From assembly GCA_003353825.1 (NCBI GenBank), contig PIVW01000021.1:1-25885 (forward strand): 25,885 bases of DNA, given 5' to 3'. The notes below the pieces were generated by a model. The model was not told where the DNA came from. It did no database searches and was given only the letters and a program-made list of their open reading frames with translations. Made by a program: the position numbers and the translations under genes. The stretch comes from Chloroflexota bacterium (GTDB taxonomy: Bacteria > Chloroflexota > Anaerolineae > J102). How positions within the stretch are numbered: position 1 is the stretch's first letter; each line of letters begins with the position of its first letter. Shown here in pieces: positions 1 to 9,011 of this stretch.

Positions 1-39
1 ATGCCATCTCTTCGAGCAGCCGGCAGCTTGGGCAGGAAA

Positions 40-121
40 CCAGTAGACCAGTAGACCAGGTAAATTGCGTCTCTAAGCTTGTATTGACGGCCAATCCCGG
101 TCTACCGGCCTACCGGCCTAC
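40..121. repeat. Two short tandem octamer repeats upstream of hyuA1
   Basis: Bases 41-59 repeat the octamer CAGTAGAC about 2.5 times, and bases 102-121 repeat CTACCGGC about 2.5 times. Neither looks like coding sequence, although the hyuA1 frame stays open through both to the window edge. A related GGTCTACTGG word recurs at 11209-11231. They resemble the short tandemly repeated words found between genes in some cyanobacteria and Chloroflexota; that comparison is from memory. Bases 1-39 are too short to assign to an upstream gene. Confidence 0.6.
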
Positions 122-134
122 TAACTTATCCACC

Positions 135-2186
135 ATGCGAATTGCAAGTGATATCGGCGGCACCTTTACAGACCTCGCCTTTCTGGATGAAAGGACGGGG
201 GAAGTTGGTGTAACAAAAGCTGCCACCACCCCCGCGCACTTTGCCGAAGGGGTGATAGCCACCTTGCACAAGGCCGAGGTCGATAGTAGGGAAACGACCT
301 TTTTCGTGCATGGCTCCACCGTTGTCATCAATGCCTTGACCGAGCGCAAAGGGGCCAAGACAGCACTGATAACGACAAAAGGCTTTCGCGATGTACTAGA
401 GATCGGCCGCGCCAATCGGCCTGATCTCTATAACTTGTATTACATCAAACCCAAACCCTTTGTCCCTCGTCATCTTCGCCTGGCCGTACGTGGCCGTATG
501 AATTATCAGGGGAAGGAGCTACAACCTCTCGATGAGGATGATATTCGTCAGGCCGTTTCCTTCTGCCTGAAGGAAGAGGTCGAGGCCATTGCGATCTGCT
601 TCCTTCATTCTTATGCCAACCCTGCCCATGAAGCACGTTGTGCTGATCTGATCCCCCAACTGGCTCCTGGCATTCCGGTCACAGCCTCGTATGAACTGAC
701 GCAGGAGTGGCGAGAGTATGAGCGCACGAATACAGCCGTTCTCAACAGCTTCGTGCAACCTACCGTGCAAGCATATCTTGGCAGCCTGGAAACCAAACTC
801 GCCGAGCAAGGTATGGATCAGGTGTATCATGTCATGCAGTCTAATGGTGGTACGGCCACCTTTGCCAGGGGTAAACAAGCGCCCATTTTTGCCGTCGAGT
901 CAGGCCCTGTTGCCGGGGTGATCGGCGCCGCCAAACTGGGTGAACTCATCGGCGAAGCAAATGTCATTGCCCTTGATGTGGGGGGCACCACGGCAAAGAC
1001 CTCCCTGGTCAAAGGGGGAAAGCCGCGTATCACCACCGAGTACAAGATCGAATGGCGGCGCCATTACGCCGGGTACCCCATCCTGGCCCCGACCATTGAC
1101 ATCGTAGAGATCGGCGCGGGGGGCGGCTCCATCGCCTGGGTAGATGAGGCCGGATCACTGCATATCGGACCGCTAAGCGCCGGCGCCGATCCCGGCCCCG
1201 CTTGCTACGGCAAAGGTGGGGAGCAAGCGACTGTCACCGATGCCAATGTCATGGCCGGCCGTATCAATCCCGAGTATTTCCTGGGCGGTGAGATCCCACT
1301 GCACCTGGACAACATGCGACAGGCATTACAGCCCATCGCCGATAGCTTTCAATGTAGCCTGGAACAAGCGGCTATCGGCATCATTCGTCTGGCAGATGCC
1401 AGCATGATCAACGCCATCAAACTGGTGTCAGTACGCCGCGGCCATGATCCCCGTGATTTTGTATTGGTGGCCTTTGGCGGTGGCGGGGCTATGCACGCTG
1501 CTGCGCTGGCGCCTGAACTCCGAGTGAAAAAGGTCGTCATCCCCAGCGAACCGGGTGTCTTTTCTGCTTGGGGTATGTTGATGACCGATTTGCGTCAGGA
1601 TCTCATCCGCACCTCCATTCGCCGCACAGACCGGGTAACACCGGCTGAACTAACGGCATTGTTCGAGGAGATGGAAACTCAGGCCGGGCGTGATCTGCTG
1701 GCGCAGGGCGTGAACGCGTCTGATATCTATTTCCAGCGATTTGCCGACATGCGTTACAAGGGCCAGGAACACACTGTAAAGGTGTCGGTCCCCAGCGGGG
1801 AAGTGGCGGCCGATCAGATGCAAACCATCGAGCAGCAGTTTCACAAGCTGCACGAACAGACCTATACCTTCCGCCTTGACGCTGCTATCGAACTGGTCAA
1901 TTACCATCTCAGCGCCTTTGGCGCCGTGGACAAAGCGGAGATACGAAAAGTAAGTGGCGGCGGCAGTCTTGAACAAGCCAACAAAGGAAGACGGCGTGTA
2001 AATTTCGATACGTTCGGCCACTGCGATACCCCCCTTTACGAGCGTAATCTGTTGCCCTTGCACCTCTCTATACCCGGCCCTCTGGTGATCGAAGAGCCTA
2101 CCTCCACCACTGTTGTGTTCCCCGACCAGCAGGTCAGACGAGACGAGTATGGTTTCTTGCATATCGAACAGGCACTCGCCGAATGA
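135..2186 (+). CDS. hyuA: Hydantoinase/oxoprolinase family protein, subunit A (HyuA-type), copy 1
   Basis: This is the large ATPase-fold subunit of the N-methylhydantoinase/5-oxoprolinase/acetone carboxylase superfamily, which uses ATP to activate cyclic amides or ketones. The N-terminus has the phosphate-binding DIGGTFTD (about residues 6-13). Family blocks follow in order: HGSTVVINA, an EWREYER segment, ESGPVAG, a second ATPase motif LDVGGTTAK, GAGGGSIAWVD, SAGADPGPACYG and FGGGGAMHA. The 683 residues match the usual family length of about 680-700. I chose ATG 135 because homology begins there; an in-frame TTG at 84 would add 17 residues encoded by tandem repeat, and neither start has a clear ribosome site. 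A hyuB partner follows 226 bases later. The second copy at 5129 is clearly related. The substrate cannot be told from sequence; hydantoin, N-methylhydantoin, 5-oxoproline and carboxylation roles all occur in the family. Confidence 0.92.
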   Translation: MRIASDIGGTFTDLAFLDERTGEVGVTKAATTPAHFAEGVIATLHKAEVDSRETTFFVHGSTVVINALTERKGAKTALITTKGFRDVLEIGRANRPDLYNLYYIKPKPFVPRHLRLAVRGRMNYQGKELQPLDEDDIRQAVSFCLKEEVEAIAICFLHSYANPAHEARCADLIPQLAPGIPVTASYELTQEWREYERTNTAVLNSFVQPTVQAYLGSLETKLAEQGMDQVYHVMQSNGGTATFARGKQAPIFAVESGPVAGVIGAAKLGELIGEANVIALDVGGTTAKTSLVKGGKPRITTEYKIEWRRHYAGYPILAPTIDIVEIGAGGGSIAWVDEAGSLHIGPLSAGADPGPACYGKGGEQATVTDANVMAGRINPEYFLGGEIPLHLDNMRQALQPIADSFQCSLEQAAIGIIRLADASMINAIKLVSVRRGHDPRDFVLVAFGGGGAMHAAALAPELRVKKVVIPSEPGVFSAWGMLMTDLRQDLIRTSIRRTDRVTPAELTALFEEMETQAGRDLLAQGVNASDIYFQRFADMRYKGQEHTVKVSVPSGEVAADQMQTIEQQFHKLHEQTYTFRLDAAIELVNYHLSAFGAVDKAEIRKVSGGGSLEQANKGRRRVNFDTFGHCDTPLYERNLLPLHLSIPGPLVIEEPTSTTVVFPDQQVRRDEYGFLHIEQALAE

Positions 2187-2412
2187 ATTCGGACTCTGCT
2201 GGCGTGCCGCCGGACGTCCACCCTTCGGCTACGCTCAGGACATGTCTACGTGGACGAGTTGGTTTTCCCCCAAGTTATCGAGAAGATACGTAGCAAGTAA
2301 TCTTACAACTGCTATAACAGAAGACAACCAACCCAAGACGGGGCTATCACTGTTACAGAGCGCACATTTGCCTTTTGCACTTTACCTTTTGCCTTTTTAT
2401 TTTCAATAATTC
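2187..2412. other. Intergenic region between hyuA1 and hyuB1 with repeat words
   Basis: No coding sequence is visible. Bases 2215-2221 (CGTCCAC) and 2250-2256 (GTGGACG) form a 7-bp inverted repeat enclosing CCTTCGGCTACGCTCAGGAC, a word I recall as dispersed in many environmental genomes. Bases 2366-2405 are a degenerate tandem repeat of TTTGCC/CTTTTGC heptamers just before the hyuB1 start. There is no good Shine-Dalgarno sequence before ATG 2413 and no convincing terminator or promoter. The repeats probably inserted or expanded inside a former hyuAB operon junction; this last point is inference. Confidence 0.55.
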
Positions 2413-4140
2413 ATGCCAACCGATCCCTTTACCCTTGAAATTATCCACGAACAACTGATCGCCGCCGCCGAAGAGAGTTTCATCGCCCTGGGCCGCAGCA
2501 GCCAGAGCCCCATTATTTATGAGGTGCTCGATTATGCCTGTGCTATCACCGATCACACGGGAGACATCATTGCCCAGGCCAACGGCGTGCCCGGTTTTTT
2601 GGGCACCCTCACATTTGCCGTCAAAGCCATCCTGGAGAAGTTCCCGGCCGCCGACATCGTGCCCGGCGACATCTTCATGAACAACGATCCCTATCGTGGC
2701 GGCGGTAATCATCTCTCTGATGTGGCATTGATCGCCCCGATTTTTTTCGAACACACCCTGGTTGCCTTTGCCGTGAACAAGGCACATTGGACAGAAGTGG
2801 GGGGCATGGCCGCTGGCAGTTGGACCGTCGACAGCACTGAGATCTACCAGGAAGGCTTGCAATTTCCGGCCATTCGCCTCTACCAGGGCGGCGAGATCAT
2901 TCAGAGCCTGGTGGATCTGATCGCCGCCAATGTACGCACACCTGAAGCGACGCTGGGCGATATGTTTGCCGGAGTTGCATCTTTGCGAAGAGCCGAGAAA
3001 CGTACGCTGGAAATATGCAAACAATATGGCCTGGCCGCTGTGCAAGCCAGTATCCGCACCAGCCTCGACCAGGGTGAAGTGATGGCGCGCAAAGTCTTGG
3101 CCTCGCTGCCCAAAGGTGAATTCAGGGCCGATGCCTACATGGATGATGACGGACTGAGTGAGACCCCGGTCTATGTTTGTGTCAAGGTCACTATCTCTGA
3201 CGATAACTTTGTGGCCGATTTCAGTGGCTCGTCACCGCAAGTACCCGGCCCGATCAACTGCACCCGTACTCGTTTGCAATCTGCCTGCCGTACCATATTC
3301 AAGGCCATCGCCGACCCCTCCACGCCGGTCAATGATGGCTGGTTCCGAGCGGTGCAGATCATTTGCCCGGATGGCACTGTGTTTACCGCCCAACGGCCGG
3401 CGCCGGTGTCCACCTATTGGGAAACGGGGGCTTATGCCGTGGACCTGCTCTGGCAGGCGCTCTTCCCGGTTTTGCCAGACCGCCTCACAGCCGGGCATCA
3501 CCTCAGTGTCTGTGGTACGCTCATCGCCGGTTTCGACGACGCCGGCGAGCGATTCATCCTGGTCGAGCCCCAGGCCGGGGGGTGGGGAGCAGGTGCTACT
3601 AAAGATGGCGAGAATGGCCTGGTGCCGGTAGGTGACGGCGAAACCTATGTGATCCCGGTGGAAGTGTGCGAAACGCGTTATCCATTGCTGGTGGATCAAT
3701 ACTCCTTCAATGAAACGACCGCGGGCCATGGCCGCTATCGTGGTGGCCTGGGTCTTGTACGAGACTATCGTTTGCTTGCCGATGAGGCCCTGCTCACAAC
3801 CACTTTCGGCCGTCACAAATATCCGCCCTGGGGTGCCAACGGCGGCAGCGAAGGGTCGCCCAATGGCGTTCAGGTATTCGTCGAAGGTCAATCCGAACCG
3901 ATCCTATGGCGTGGCAAGATCGCACGACATGTCCTCAAACGTGGCGATGTCGCCCGTCTGATCACGGGGGTTGGCGGTGGCTACGGCTACCCCCACTTGC
4001 GACCTACTGAAGAGGTCATTGCCGACGTAAAAAATGGTTACATCTCGTTGCAGACAGCCTCAGATGTCTACGGCGTCCACTTACATCCCGACAGCCTCGC
4101 TGTGCTCAGCATCAGGAGAGAACAACATGAAACCCCTTAA
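2413..4140 (+). CDS. hyuB: Hydantoinase/oxoprolinase family protein, subunit B (HyuB-type), copy 1
   Basis: This is the partner subunit of HyuA in the hydantoinase B/oxoprolinase family; the pair forms a cytoplasmic enzyme that acts on cyclic amides or related substrates. The 575 residues fit the family. The N-terminus reads PFTLEIIHEQL, followed by the conserved NNDPYRGGGNHLSD block (about residues 90-103; N91-D92, H100 and D103 are likely metal or substrate ligands) and NKAHWTEVGG (H125). Later blocks are EPQAGGWGAG, GHGRYRGGLG and a VGGGYGYPHLR segment near the end. The start ATG 2413 gives the usual N-terminus. The last 14 bases overlap the racemase-like gene, so the two are probably translationally coupled. 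It is related to the copy at 7347, but its NHLSD block differs from that copy's THLND, which may reflect different substrates. Confidence 0.92.
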   Translation: MPTDPFTLEIIHEQLIAAAEESFIALGRSSQSPIIYEVLDYACAITDHTGDIIAQANGVPGFLGTLTFAVKAILEKFPAADIVPGDIFMNNDPYRGGGNHLSDVALIAPIFFEHTLVAFAVNKAHWTEVGGMAAGSWTVDSTEIYQEGLQFPAIRLYQGGEIIQSLVDLIAANVRTPEATLGDMFAGVASLRRAEKRTLEICKQYGLAAVQASIRTSLDQGEVMARKVLASLPKGEFRADAYMDDDGLSETPVYVCVKVTISDDNFVADFSGSSPQVPGPINCTRTRLQSACRTIFKAIADPSTPVNDGWFRAVQIICPDGTVFTAQRPAPVSTYWETGAYAVDLLWQALFPVLPDRLTAGHHLSVCGTLIAGFDDAGERFILVEPQAGGWGAGATKDGENGLVPVGDGETYVIPVEVCETRYPLLVDQYSFNETTAGHGRYRGGLGLVRDYRLLADEALLTTTFGRHKYPPWGANGGSEGSPNGVQVFVEGQSEPILWRGKIARHVLKRGDVARLITGVGGGYGYPHLRPTEEVIADVKNGYISLQTASDVYGVHLHPDSLAVLSIRREQHETP

Positions 4141-4927
4141 AGTTATGTTTCTAGACCCCGTTGGCAGCGCTGACTACGACCAATTTATGGCGGATTGGAT
4201 CAAAGAGTACAAATACCCACTCACAGAGGCGCAGGTAACATCCCTGGATTCGGCCATCGGTGCCATCACCAACCTCGAGTACCGTACCTACGAAGCCATC
4301 GTCACCGCCGATATCGTACGCGCCACCCATCAGGCTGCACTGGAGGGCTTCGATGCCCTGGTCATCGGCTGTTTCTACGATACAGCTCTGCATGATGCTC
4401 GCGAGATCTCCGGCGACATGATCGTCACTGCTCCTTGTCATGCTTCGATTGAAATCGCCCTGACCCTGGCCAACAACTTCTCCATCATCGTCGGCCAATA
4501 CAAATGGGTCAACCAGATGCGTAACACGGTCATTCATTATGGTTATGGCGAAAAACTCATGTCCTTCCGCCATGTGGGCCTGAATGTAGTCGAATTCCAA
4601 CAAGACCATGACTGCACCCGTGAGAAGCTCATCGCAGCAGGGCGACAGGCTGTTGAAGAAGATTTCGCCGAATCGATCATCCTGGGCTGCACGTTGGAGA
4701 CAGGTTTTTACACGGAGTTGCAGGAAGAACTGGGTGTACCTGTGATCGATCCCTCCATCGCCGCTTTCAAAGCGGCCGAGCACGCGGCCTTATTAAAACA
4801 ACAGTGTGGTTGGAAACCAAGCCGCAAATGGGGCAGCGAGGCACCGCCGGACTGGGAGATGGCCGAGTTCGGTATTTTCAGCAAACCCTATGAGTTCGGC
4901 AACAGGATCATCGTGCCGCGAACATAG
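4127..4927 (+). CDS. Asp/Glu/hydantoin racemase family protein
   Basis: This 266-residue protein belongs to the Asp/Glu racemase superfamily, cofactor-independent enzymes that use two cysteines as acid and base. The first is C82 in IGCFYDTALHDARE, and the second is C188 in IILGCTLETGFY; both have the expected spacing and context. The APCHAS segment (102-107) replaces the usual GIxEAS-like block of hydantoin racemases. The start is ATG 4127, preceded by AGGAGAG (4114-4120) with a 6-base spacer; longer versions starting at 4034 have no homology. The gene overlaps the hyuB1 stop by 14 bases and lies between two hyuAB pairs, so racemisation of a hydantoin or related amino-acid derivative is the natural guess. 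Arylmalonate decarboxylase-like and maleate isomerase-like proteins share the fold and are alternatives. Confidence 0.85.
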   Translation: MKPLKVMFLDPVGSADYDQFMADWIKEYKYPLTEAQVTSLDSAIGAITNLEYRTYEAIVTADIVRATHQAALEGFDALVIGCFYDTALHDAREISGDMIVTAPCHASIEIALTLANNFSIIVGQYKWVNQMRNTVIHYGYGEKLMSFRHVGLNVVEFQQDHDCTREKLIAAGRQAVEEDFAESIILGCTLETGFYTELQEELGVPVIDPSIAAFKAAEHAALLKQQCGWKPSRKWGSEAPPDWEMAEFGIFSKPYEFGNRIIVPRT

Positions 4928-4930
4928 AAG

Positions 4931-4954
4931 GCGTGTTGCGTGTTGCGTGTTGCG
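4931..4954. repeat. Tandem heptamer repeat GCGTGTT
   Basis: GCGTGTT occurs three full times in tandem plus three more bases, immediately after the racemase-like gene. The word recurs in degenerate form at 13067-13087 and, on the other strand, near 22820-22840. It fits the short tandemly repeated intergenic word class rather than a terminator, since no hairpin with a T run is present. Confidence 0.75.
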
Positions 4955-5062
4955 ATATTCGTATTACTTGAAGCATTCCAGACCATTTGCAATGATTTTT
5001 AGATGCCAACTTACACAAACAAAATAGATTCTTCAGTCGAGATGAAGCAATATACACGACGC

Positions 5063-5072
5063 GGCACGTGCC
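5063..5072. promoter_or_regulatory. Perfect 10-bp palindrome upstream of hyuA2, possible operator
   Basis: GGCACGTGCC is a perfect palindrome lying 57 bases before the GTG start of the second hyuA, between two ACGAC words. Its position suits a regulator site, but a 10-bp palindrome can occur by chance and no regulator gene is in the window. No strong promoter boxes could be fixed around it. Confidence 0.25.
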
Positions 5073-5128
5073 CTTTACGACGAATTATCTAAAGACAACA
5101 ACTAACCCTAAAAACCGGAGGAAATCTA

Positions 5129-7177
5129 GTGATCAGAGTAGCTACCGATATCGGTGGTACTTTCACCGACCTGGTCTGTGTCAAAACAGATGGCTCGGTG
5201 AGCACGGCCAAGAGTCACAGCACGCCCGACCAATTTGAACAGGGCGTTGTGGATGTGATCGAAGCCGCTCAACTCACCCCAAACGAGTTCGTCTCCTTTG
5301 TACATGGCACCACCATCGTCATCAATGCCATTACCGAGAGAAAGGGCGCCAAAACAGCACTGATTAGCAGCGAGGGCTTCCGTGATGTGTTGGAGATCGG
5401 TCGCGGCAATCGCCCCGACTACTTCAATCTTGAATATGACAAGCCTACGCCCTTTGTGAGCCGCTATCTCCGACGCGAAGTGTCGGGCCGCATTAATTAT
5501 AAAGGTGTAGAGAGCGCCCCGCTCGATCTATCCCTTCTCCCGGCCATCCTCGATGATTTCCGAGCTGAGGGCGTGGAAGCTGTCGCCGTCTGCCTGCTCA
5601 ATTCCTACGCCAATTCGGCGCACGAGGAGGCGGTTATCGCCCAGATCAAGGCGCTGTGGCCCGAGTTCTCGGCCGTGGCCTCTTACCAGATTACCCGTGA
5701 GTGGCGCGAGTACGAGCGCTCCAGTACGGCTGTGCTGTCCGCTTACGTGCAACCGATCGCGCATCGTTATCTAGACGACCTCACCGGCCGCTTAAGAGAT
5801 GGGGGCATGACCTGCACGCCCTACATCATGCAATCAAACTGCGGCATCGACACCATCAAAAACACCCGTGAGATCCCCATCACCATGGTCGAATCGGGTC
5901 CTGCCAGCGGCGTGTGGGGAGCGGCGATACTGGGACGGCTGATTGGCGAGAGGGAGGTGATCTCCCTGGATATCGGCGGCACGACAGCCAAGTGCGGCCT
6001 GATCACTGGCGGCGAGGTCAAGCTGAACACCAACTACATGGTCGAACAGACCGATGTGTCTGCTGGATATCCCGTTATGGTGCCTGTCGTCGATCTGGTC
6101 GAGATAGGCCAGGGGGGTGGATCCATCGCCTGGGTAGATGAATTCCGCAGACTGCATGTGGGCCCTCAGAGCGCCGGGGCGGTACCAGGGCCTGTCTCCT
6201 ACGGCATTGGTGGCGTCGAGGCTACGACCACTGACGCCAATCTTGCCCTGGGCTGCATCAATCCCGACTATTTCTGTGCAGGCACGATCACTGCGGATAT
6301 GGAGGCTGTCGAGTCAGCGTTGGACAAGTTGGCGGGTACGCTCGACATCAGCAAACAGCAAGCCGCGCGCGGCATCGTGCGTCTGGCCAATAACAATATG
6401 GTCAACGCCATCAAGCTGATCTCGGTCAATCGTGGCCATGACCCGCGTGACTTTACACTCATTGCCTTTGGCGGCGGCGGCGGCATGCACGCTTGCGAAC
6501 TGGCCAAAGAATTAGGTATCAAGAAGGTGGTCATCCCCAACATGTCGGGCGTTTTCTCGGCCTGGGGTATGCTACTCAGCGACCTGCGCCGCGACTATCT
6601 GCAAACCCAAATCGTTGAATTGACAGCGCCCGACGCAGCCCAACAACTGAATGATGCCTTTGCCGCTCTGGAAGAACAGGCCTATCTGGAATATGAAGCG
6701 GAAAATATCGATCGTTCACGAGTACGGTTTATGCGGTACGGGCGTTTCCGTTACCAGAACCAGGAACACTCTACCGAGATCGATTTGCCCAATGGTCCGA
6801 TTTCGGATGAATTGATGGGCGAGATCGGCGAACATTTCCAGGTCAAATACGAGCGTGAATATACCTATCGTCTGCCGGCGCCCGTCGAGCTTGTCACCTA
6901 TCATTTAATCGCAATGGCGGAAGTCGATAAACTTCAGCCGCATAAGCTACCTGTGGGTAATGGTGATGTCGAAAGCGCCATCAAAGGGCAACGGCAGGTG
7001 GACTTTTTGGAGGATGGCATTCACATGGCAACTGTCTACGATGGCGATGCCCTTACCACCGGCATGCGTTTCGTGGGACCTGCTATCATCGAAGAGGCCG
7101 AAGCAACGGTCGTGATCCCACCCACCATGCCCTGCGAAGTGGATGAATATGGCAATTACCGGATTACAACGGCTTAG
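5129..7177 (+). CDS. hyuA: Hydantoinase/oxoprolinase family protein, subunit A (HyuA-type), copy 2
   Basis: This second HyuA-type ATPase subunit has 682 residues and is colinear with the copy at 135. It carries DIGGTFTD at the N-terminus, then HGTTIVINA, ITREWREYER, MQSNCGI, ESGPASGVWGA, LDIGGTTAKCGL, GQGGGSIAWVD and FGGGGGMHACELA. The GTG start at 5129 is supported by GGAGG (5117-5121) with a 7-base spacer and by homology beginning at once. One difference from copy 1 is SAGAVPGPVSYG in place of SAGADPGPACYG, which changes an Asp and a Cys in an otherwise conserved loop. Its hyuB partner follows after a 169-base repeat-rich gap. Two full HyuAB pairs on one strand suggest two related but different substrates, for example a cyclic amide and its N-methyl form; that is inference. 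Confidence 0.92.
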   Translation: MIRVATDIGGTFTDLVCVKTDGSVSTAKSHSTPDQFEQGVVDVIEAAQLTPNEFVSFVHGTTIVINAITERKGAKTALISSEGFRDVLEIGRGNRPDYFNLEYDKPTPFVSRYLRREVSGRINYKGVESAPLDLSLLPAILDDFRAEGVEAVAVCLLNSYANSAHEEAVIAQIKALWPEFSAVASYQITREWREYERSSTAVLSAYVQPIAHRYLDDLTGRLRDGGMTCTPYIMQSNCGIDTIKNTREIPITMVESGPASGVWGAAILGRLIGEREVISLDIGGTTAKCGLITGGEVKLNTNYMVEQTDVSAGYPVMVPVVDLVEIGQGGGSIAWVDEFRRLHVGPQSAGAVPGPVSYGIGGVEATTTDANLALGCINPDYFCAGTITADMEAVESALDKLAGTLDISKQQAARGIVRLANNNMVNAIKLISVNRGHDPRDFTLIAFGGGGGMHACELAKELGIKKVVIPNMSGVFSAWGMLLSDLRRDYLQTQIVELTAPDAAQQLNDAFAALEEQAYLEYEAENIDRSRVRFMRYGRFRYQNQEHSTEIDLPNGPISDELMGEIGEHFQVKYEREYTYRLPAPVELVTYHLIAMAEVDKLQPHKLPVGNGDVESAIKGQRQVDFLEDGIHMATVYDGDALTTGMRFVGPAIIEEAEATVVIPPTMPCEVDEYGNYRITTA

Positions 7178-7188
7178 CAATCATGCGT

Positions 7189-7288
7189 TGCCACCACAAC
7201 AAAAATAAGGCCCTGTGGTGGCAGGTTGCAAGTGGCAGGTCGCAGGTACATTTTCGGCTTGCAGACAAGTTTGACCCTTGCCACTTGC
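7189..7288. repeat. Inverted repeats between hyuA2 and hyuB2
   Basis: Bases 7189-7198 (TGCCACCACA) and 7214-7223 (TGTGGTGGCA) form a perfect 10-bp stem with a 15-base loop. Bases 7228-7237 (GCAAGTGGCA) and 7279-7288 (TGCCACTTGC) form a second 10-bp inverted repeat with a 41-base loop. Between them GGCAGGT-type words repeat. No T run follows, so a rho-independent terminator is unlikely; an RNA hairpin that tunes hyuB2 relative to hyuA2, or a repeat remnant, is possible. Confidence 0.6.
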
Positions 7289-7346
7289 CGTAAATATCGA
7301 CAAATTCCGTCGAGAATGGCGCTGTGAGCGCCTCAGGAGACACACT

Positions 7347-9011
7347 ATGACGAAGCACTATGATCCGATTACGCTGGAAATTATCCAGAATTCCTTGCAA
7401 GCTGCTGCCGATGAAATGTTCGCAGCGATGCGCCGCACCGCCATGAGCGCCATCATCTACGAAGTCTTGGATATGGGTACCGGTATCACCGATCGCTTTG
7501 GCGAATTGGCTGGTTCCGGCGCCGGCATCCCCGCCTTTGTGGGTGTGCTCGACAAGACGGTCAAGCAGAACATGGCAAAGTTTGATAAACCTGGAGACAT
7601 CGAGCCTGGGGATGTCTTTATCACCAACGATCCTTACAACGGTGGTGTCACCCATCTCAACGACATGGTGCTGACCATGCCCGTCTTTGCCGACGGCGAG
7701 ATCGTGGCCTGGACAGCCAACATCGCCCACTGGAATGATGTCGGTGGCATGGTGCCCGGCAGCATGTCCACCGAAGCAGTCGAGATCTTTCAGGAGGGCA
7801 TGATCTACCCCGGTGTCAAACTGATCTCGCGCGGCCAGCCGATCCGGGGGGTGTTTGATATCCTAACTGCCAATTGCCGCATGCCCGATTTCCTGACCGG
7901 TGATCTGTGGGCAGGTGTCGCTTCGGTACGCGTTGGCGAACGGCGGGTGCTGGAGATCGTGAAAAAGTATGGCAAAGATGTCTTCCTTCATGCCGTTGAG
8001 CAGTACATGGATTATGGCGAACGAGTGAGCCTCAATGCCCTAAAAGAATTGCCAAACGGTATCTACAAATTGGCAGAGGAGCAAGACAACGGGCAGGTCT
8101 ACAAAGTCACGGTCGAGATCAAAGATGATGAGTTCATCGTCGATCTGCGTGACAGTCCCGACCAGGATCCTGGACCATTCAACATGAGCGCAGACGATGC
8201 CATCGTGGCCGCCCAGATCGCATTCAAAAATGTGACATCGCCAGATCGTATCGCCAACGGTGGCACCTTTCGCCCCTTGAAAGTACTGCTTCGTCATGGC
8301 AGTGTCTTTAATCCCAAGTACCCGGCGGCCATGGGCATTTATTATGAGATCAGTATTCGCCTGCACGACTTGATCATGCGTTGCCTGGCACAGCACATGC
8401 CCGAGCGTTTGCCCGCCGGTAGCTTCGCCTCGATCTGTGGTACGTTGTTCGGCGGCATCCATCCCGACACCGGCCGCCCCTACGCTGTGATCGAGCCGGA
8501 ACTGGGGGGCTGGGGTGGTTCTGCGCTGTCAGATGGCAGGCCGGGCCAGTTCTCTGCCTTCCACGGCGAGACTTACAATTGTCCGGCTGAGATTGCCGAG
8601 GCTCGCTATGGTGTGACCGTCGACTACCTCAGCTTTCACGATGATGAGGGTGGCGCCGGACTGCATCGAGGTGGCAAAGGTGTTCGCATCGATTACCGAA
8701 TCCGCTCCAACAATGCCTGGCTAACAGCGGCATACACCCGAGACAGAGTACCACCGTGGCCATTGAATGGAGGACAAGAGGGCTCACCCAACCACATCAT
8801 CATCCGTCGAGCCAGTGGCGAACGAGAGCGTTATGCGGTGGTCAGCGGCCTCACCCTCAATACCGACGATGTGATCCAGGTGATGACCGGCACCGGCGCG
8901 GGCTGGGGAGATCCCCTGCAACGTGACCGGGCGTTGGTAGCAGAAGACCTGAAAAATGGTTACATTTCGGAGGAGCAGGCAAAGGGGCATTACGGTGTCG
9001 TCGAACACTGA
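7347..9011 (+). CDS. hyuB: Hydantoinase/oxoprolinase family protein, subunit B (HyuB-type), copy 2
   Basis: This second HyuB-type subunit has 554 residues. ATG 7347 is preferred because AGGAGA (7335-7340) sits 6 bases before it and homology starts at HYDPITLEIIQNSL; the frame extends to 7278 but the extra 23 residues look non-coding. The NDPYNGGVTHLND block (about 94-106) and NIAHWNDVGG (H128) supply the conserved Asn, Asp and His residues. EPELGGWGGSALSDG, GAGLHRGGKGVR and GTGAGWGDP follow as in the family, and the tail reads LKNGYISEEQA. It should pair with the HyuA encoded at 5129. The next genes are a toxin-antitoxin module with its own promoter, so the catabolic operon probably ends here. 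Hydantoinase, oxoprolinase and carboxylase functions cannot be separated from sequence alone. Confidence 0.92.
   Translation: MTKHYDPITLEIIQNSLQAAADEMFAAMRRTAMSAIIYEVLDMGTGITDRFGELAGSGAGIPAFVGVLDKTVKQNMAKFDKPGDIEPGDVFITNDPYNGGVTHLNDMVLTMPVFADGEIVAWTANIAHWNDVGGMVPGSMSTEAVEIFQEGMIYPGVKLISRGQPIRGVFDILTANCRMPDFLTGDLWAGVASVRVGERRVLEIVKKYGKDVFLHAVEQYMDYGERVSLNALKELPNGIYKLAEEQDNGQVYKVTVEIKDDEFIVDLRDSPDQDPGPFNMSADDAIVAAQIAFKNVTSPDRIANGGTFRPLKVLLRHGSVFNPKYPAAMGIYYEISIRLHDLIMRCLAQHMPERLPAGSFASICGTLFGGIHPDTGRPYAVIEPELGGWGGSALSDGRPGQFSAFHGETYNCPAEIAEARYGVTVDYLSFHDDEGGAGLHRGGKGVRIDYRIRSNNAWLTAAYTRDRVPPWPLNGGQEGSPNHIIIRRASGERERYAVVSGLTLNTDDVIQVMTGTGAGWGDPLQRDRALVAEDLKNGYISEEQAKGHYGVVEH

Noticed and set aside
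84..134. TTG start giving a 17-residue longer HyuA
   Set aside because: The added residues are encoded by a tandem repeat and family similarity begins at ATG 135.
2353..3045. Long minus-strand frame opposite hyuB1
   Set aside because: It is antisense to a well-recognised gene and its translation shows no family motif.
3232..3891. Minus-strand frame of 219 codons opposite hyuB1
   Set aside because: It shadows the conserved C-terminal part of HyuB, and no domain is recognisable.
4931..4954. CRISPR-like repeat
   Set aside because: Seven-base units lie directly in tandem without spacers.
7189..7223. Rho-independent terminator after hyuA2
   Set aside because: A good 10-bp stem exists but no T run follows on either strand.
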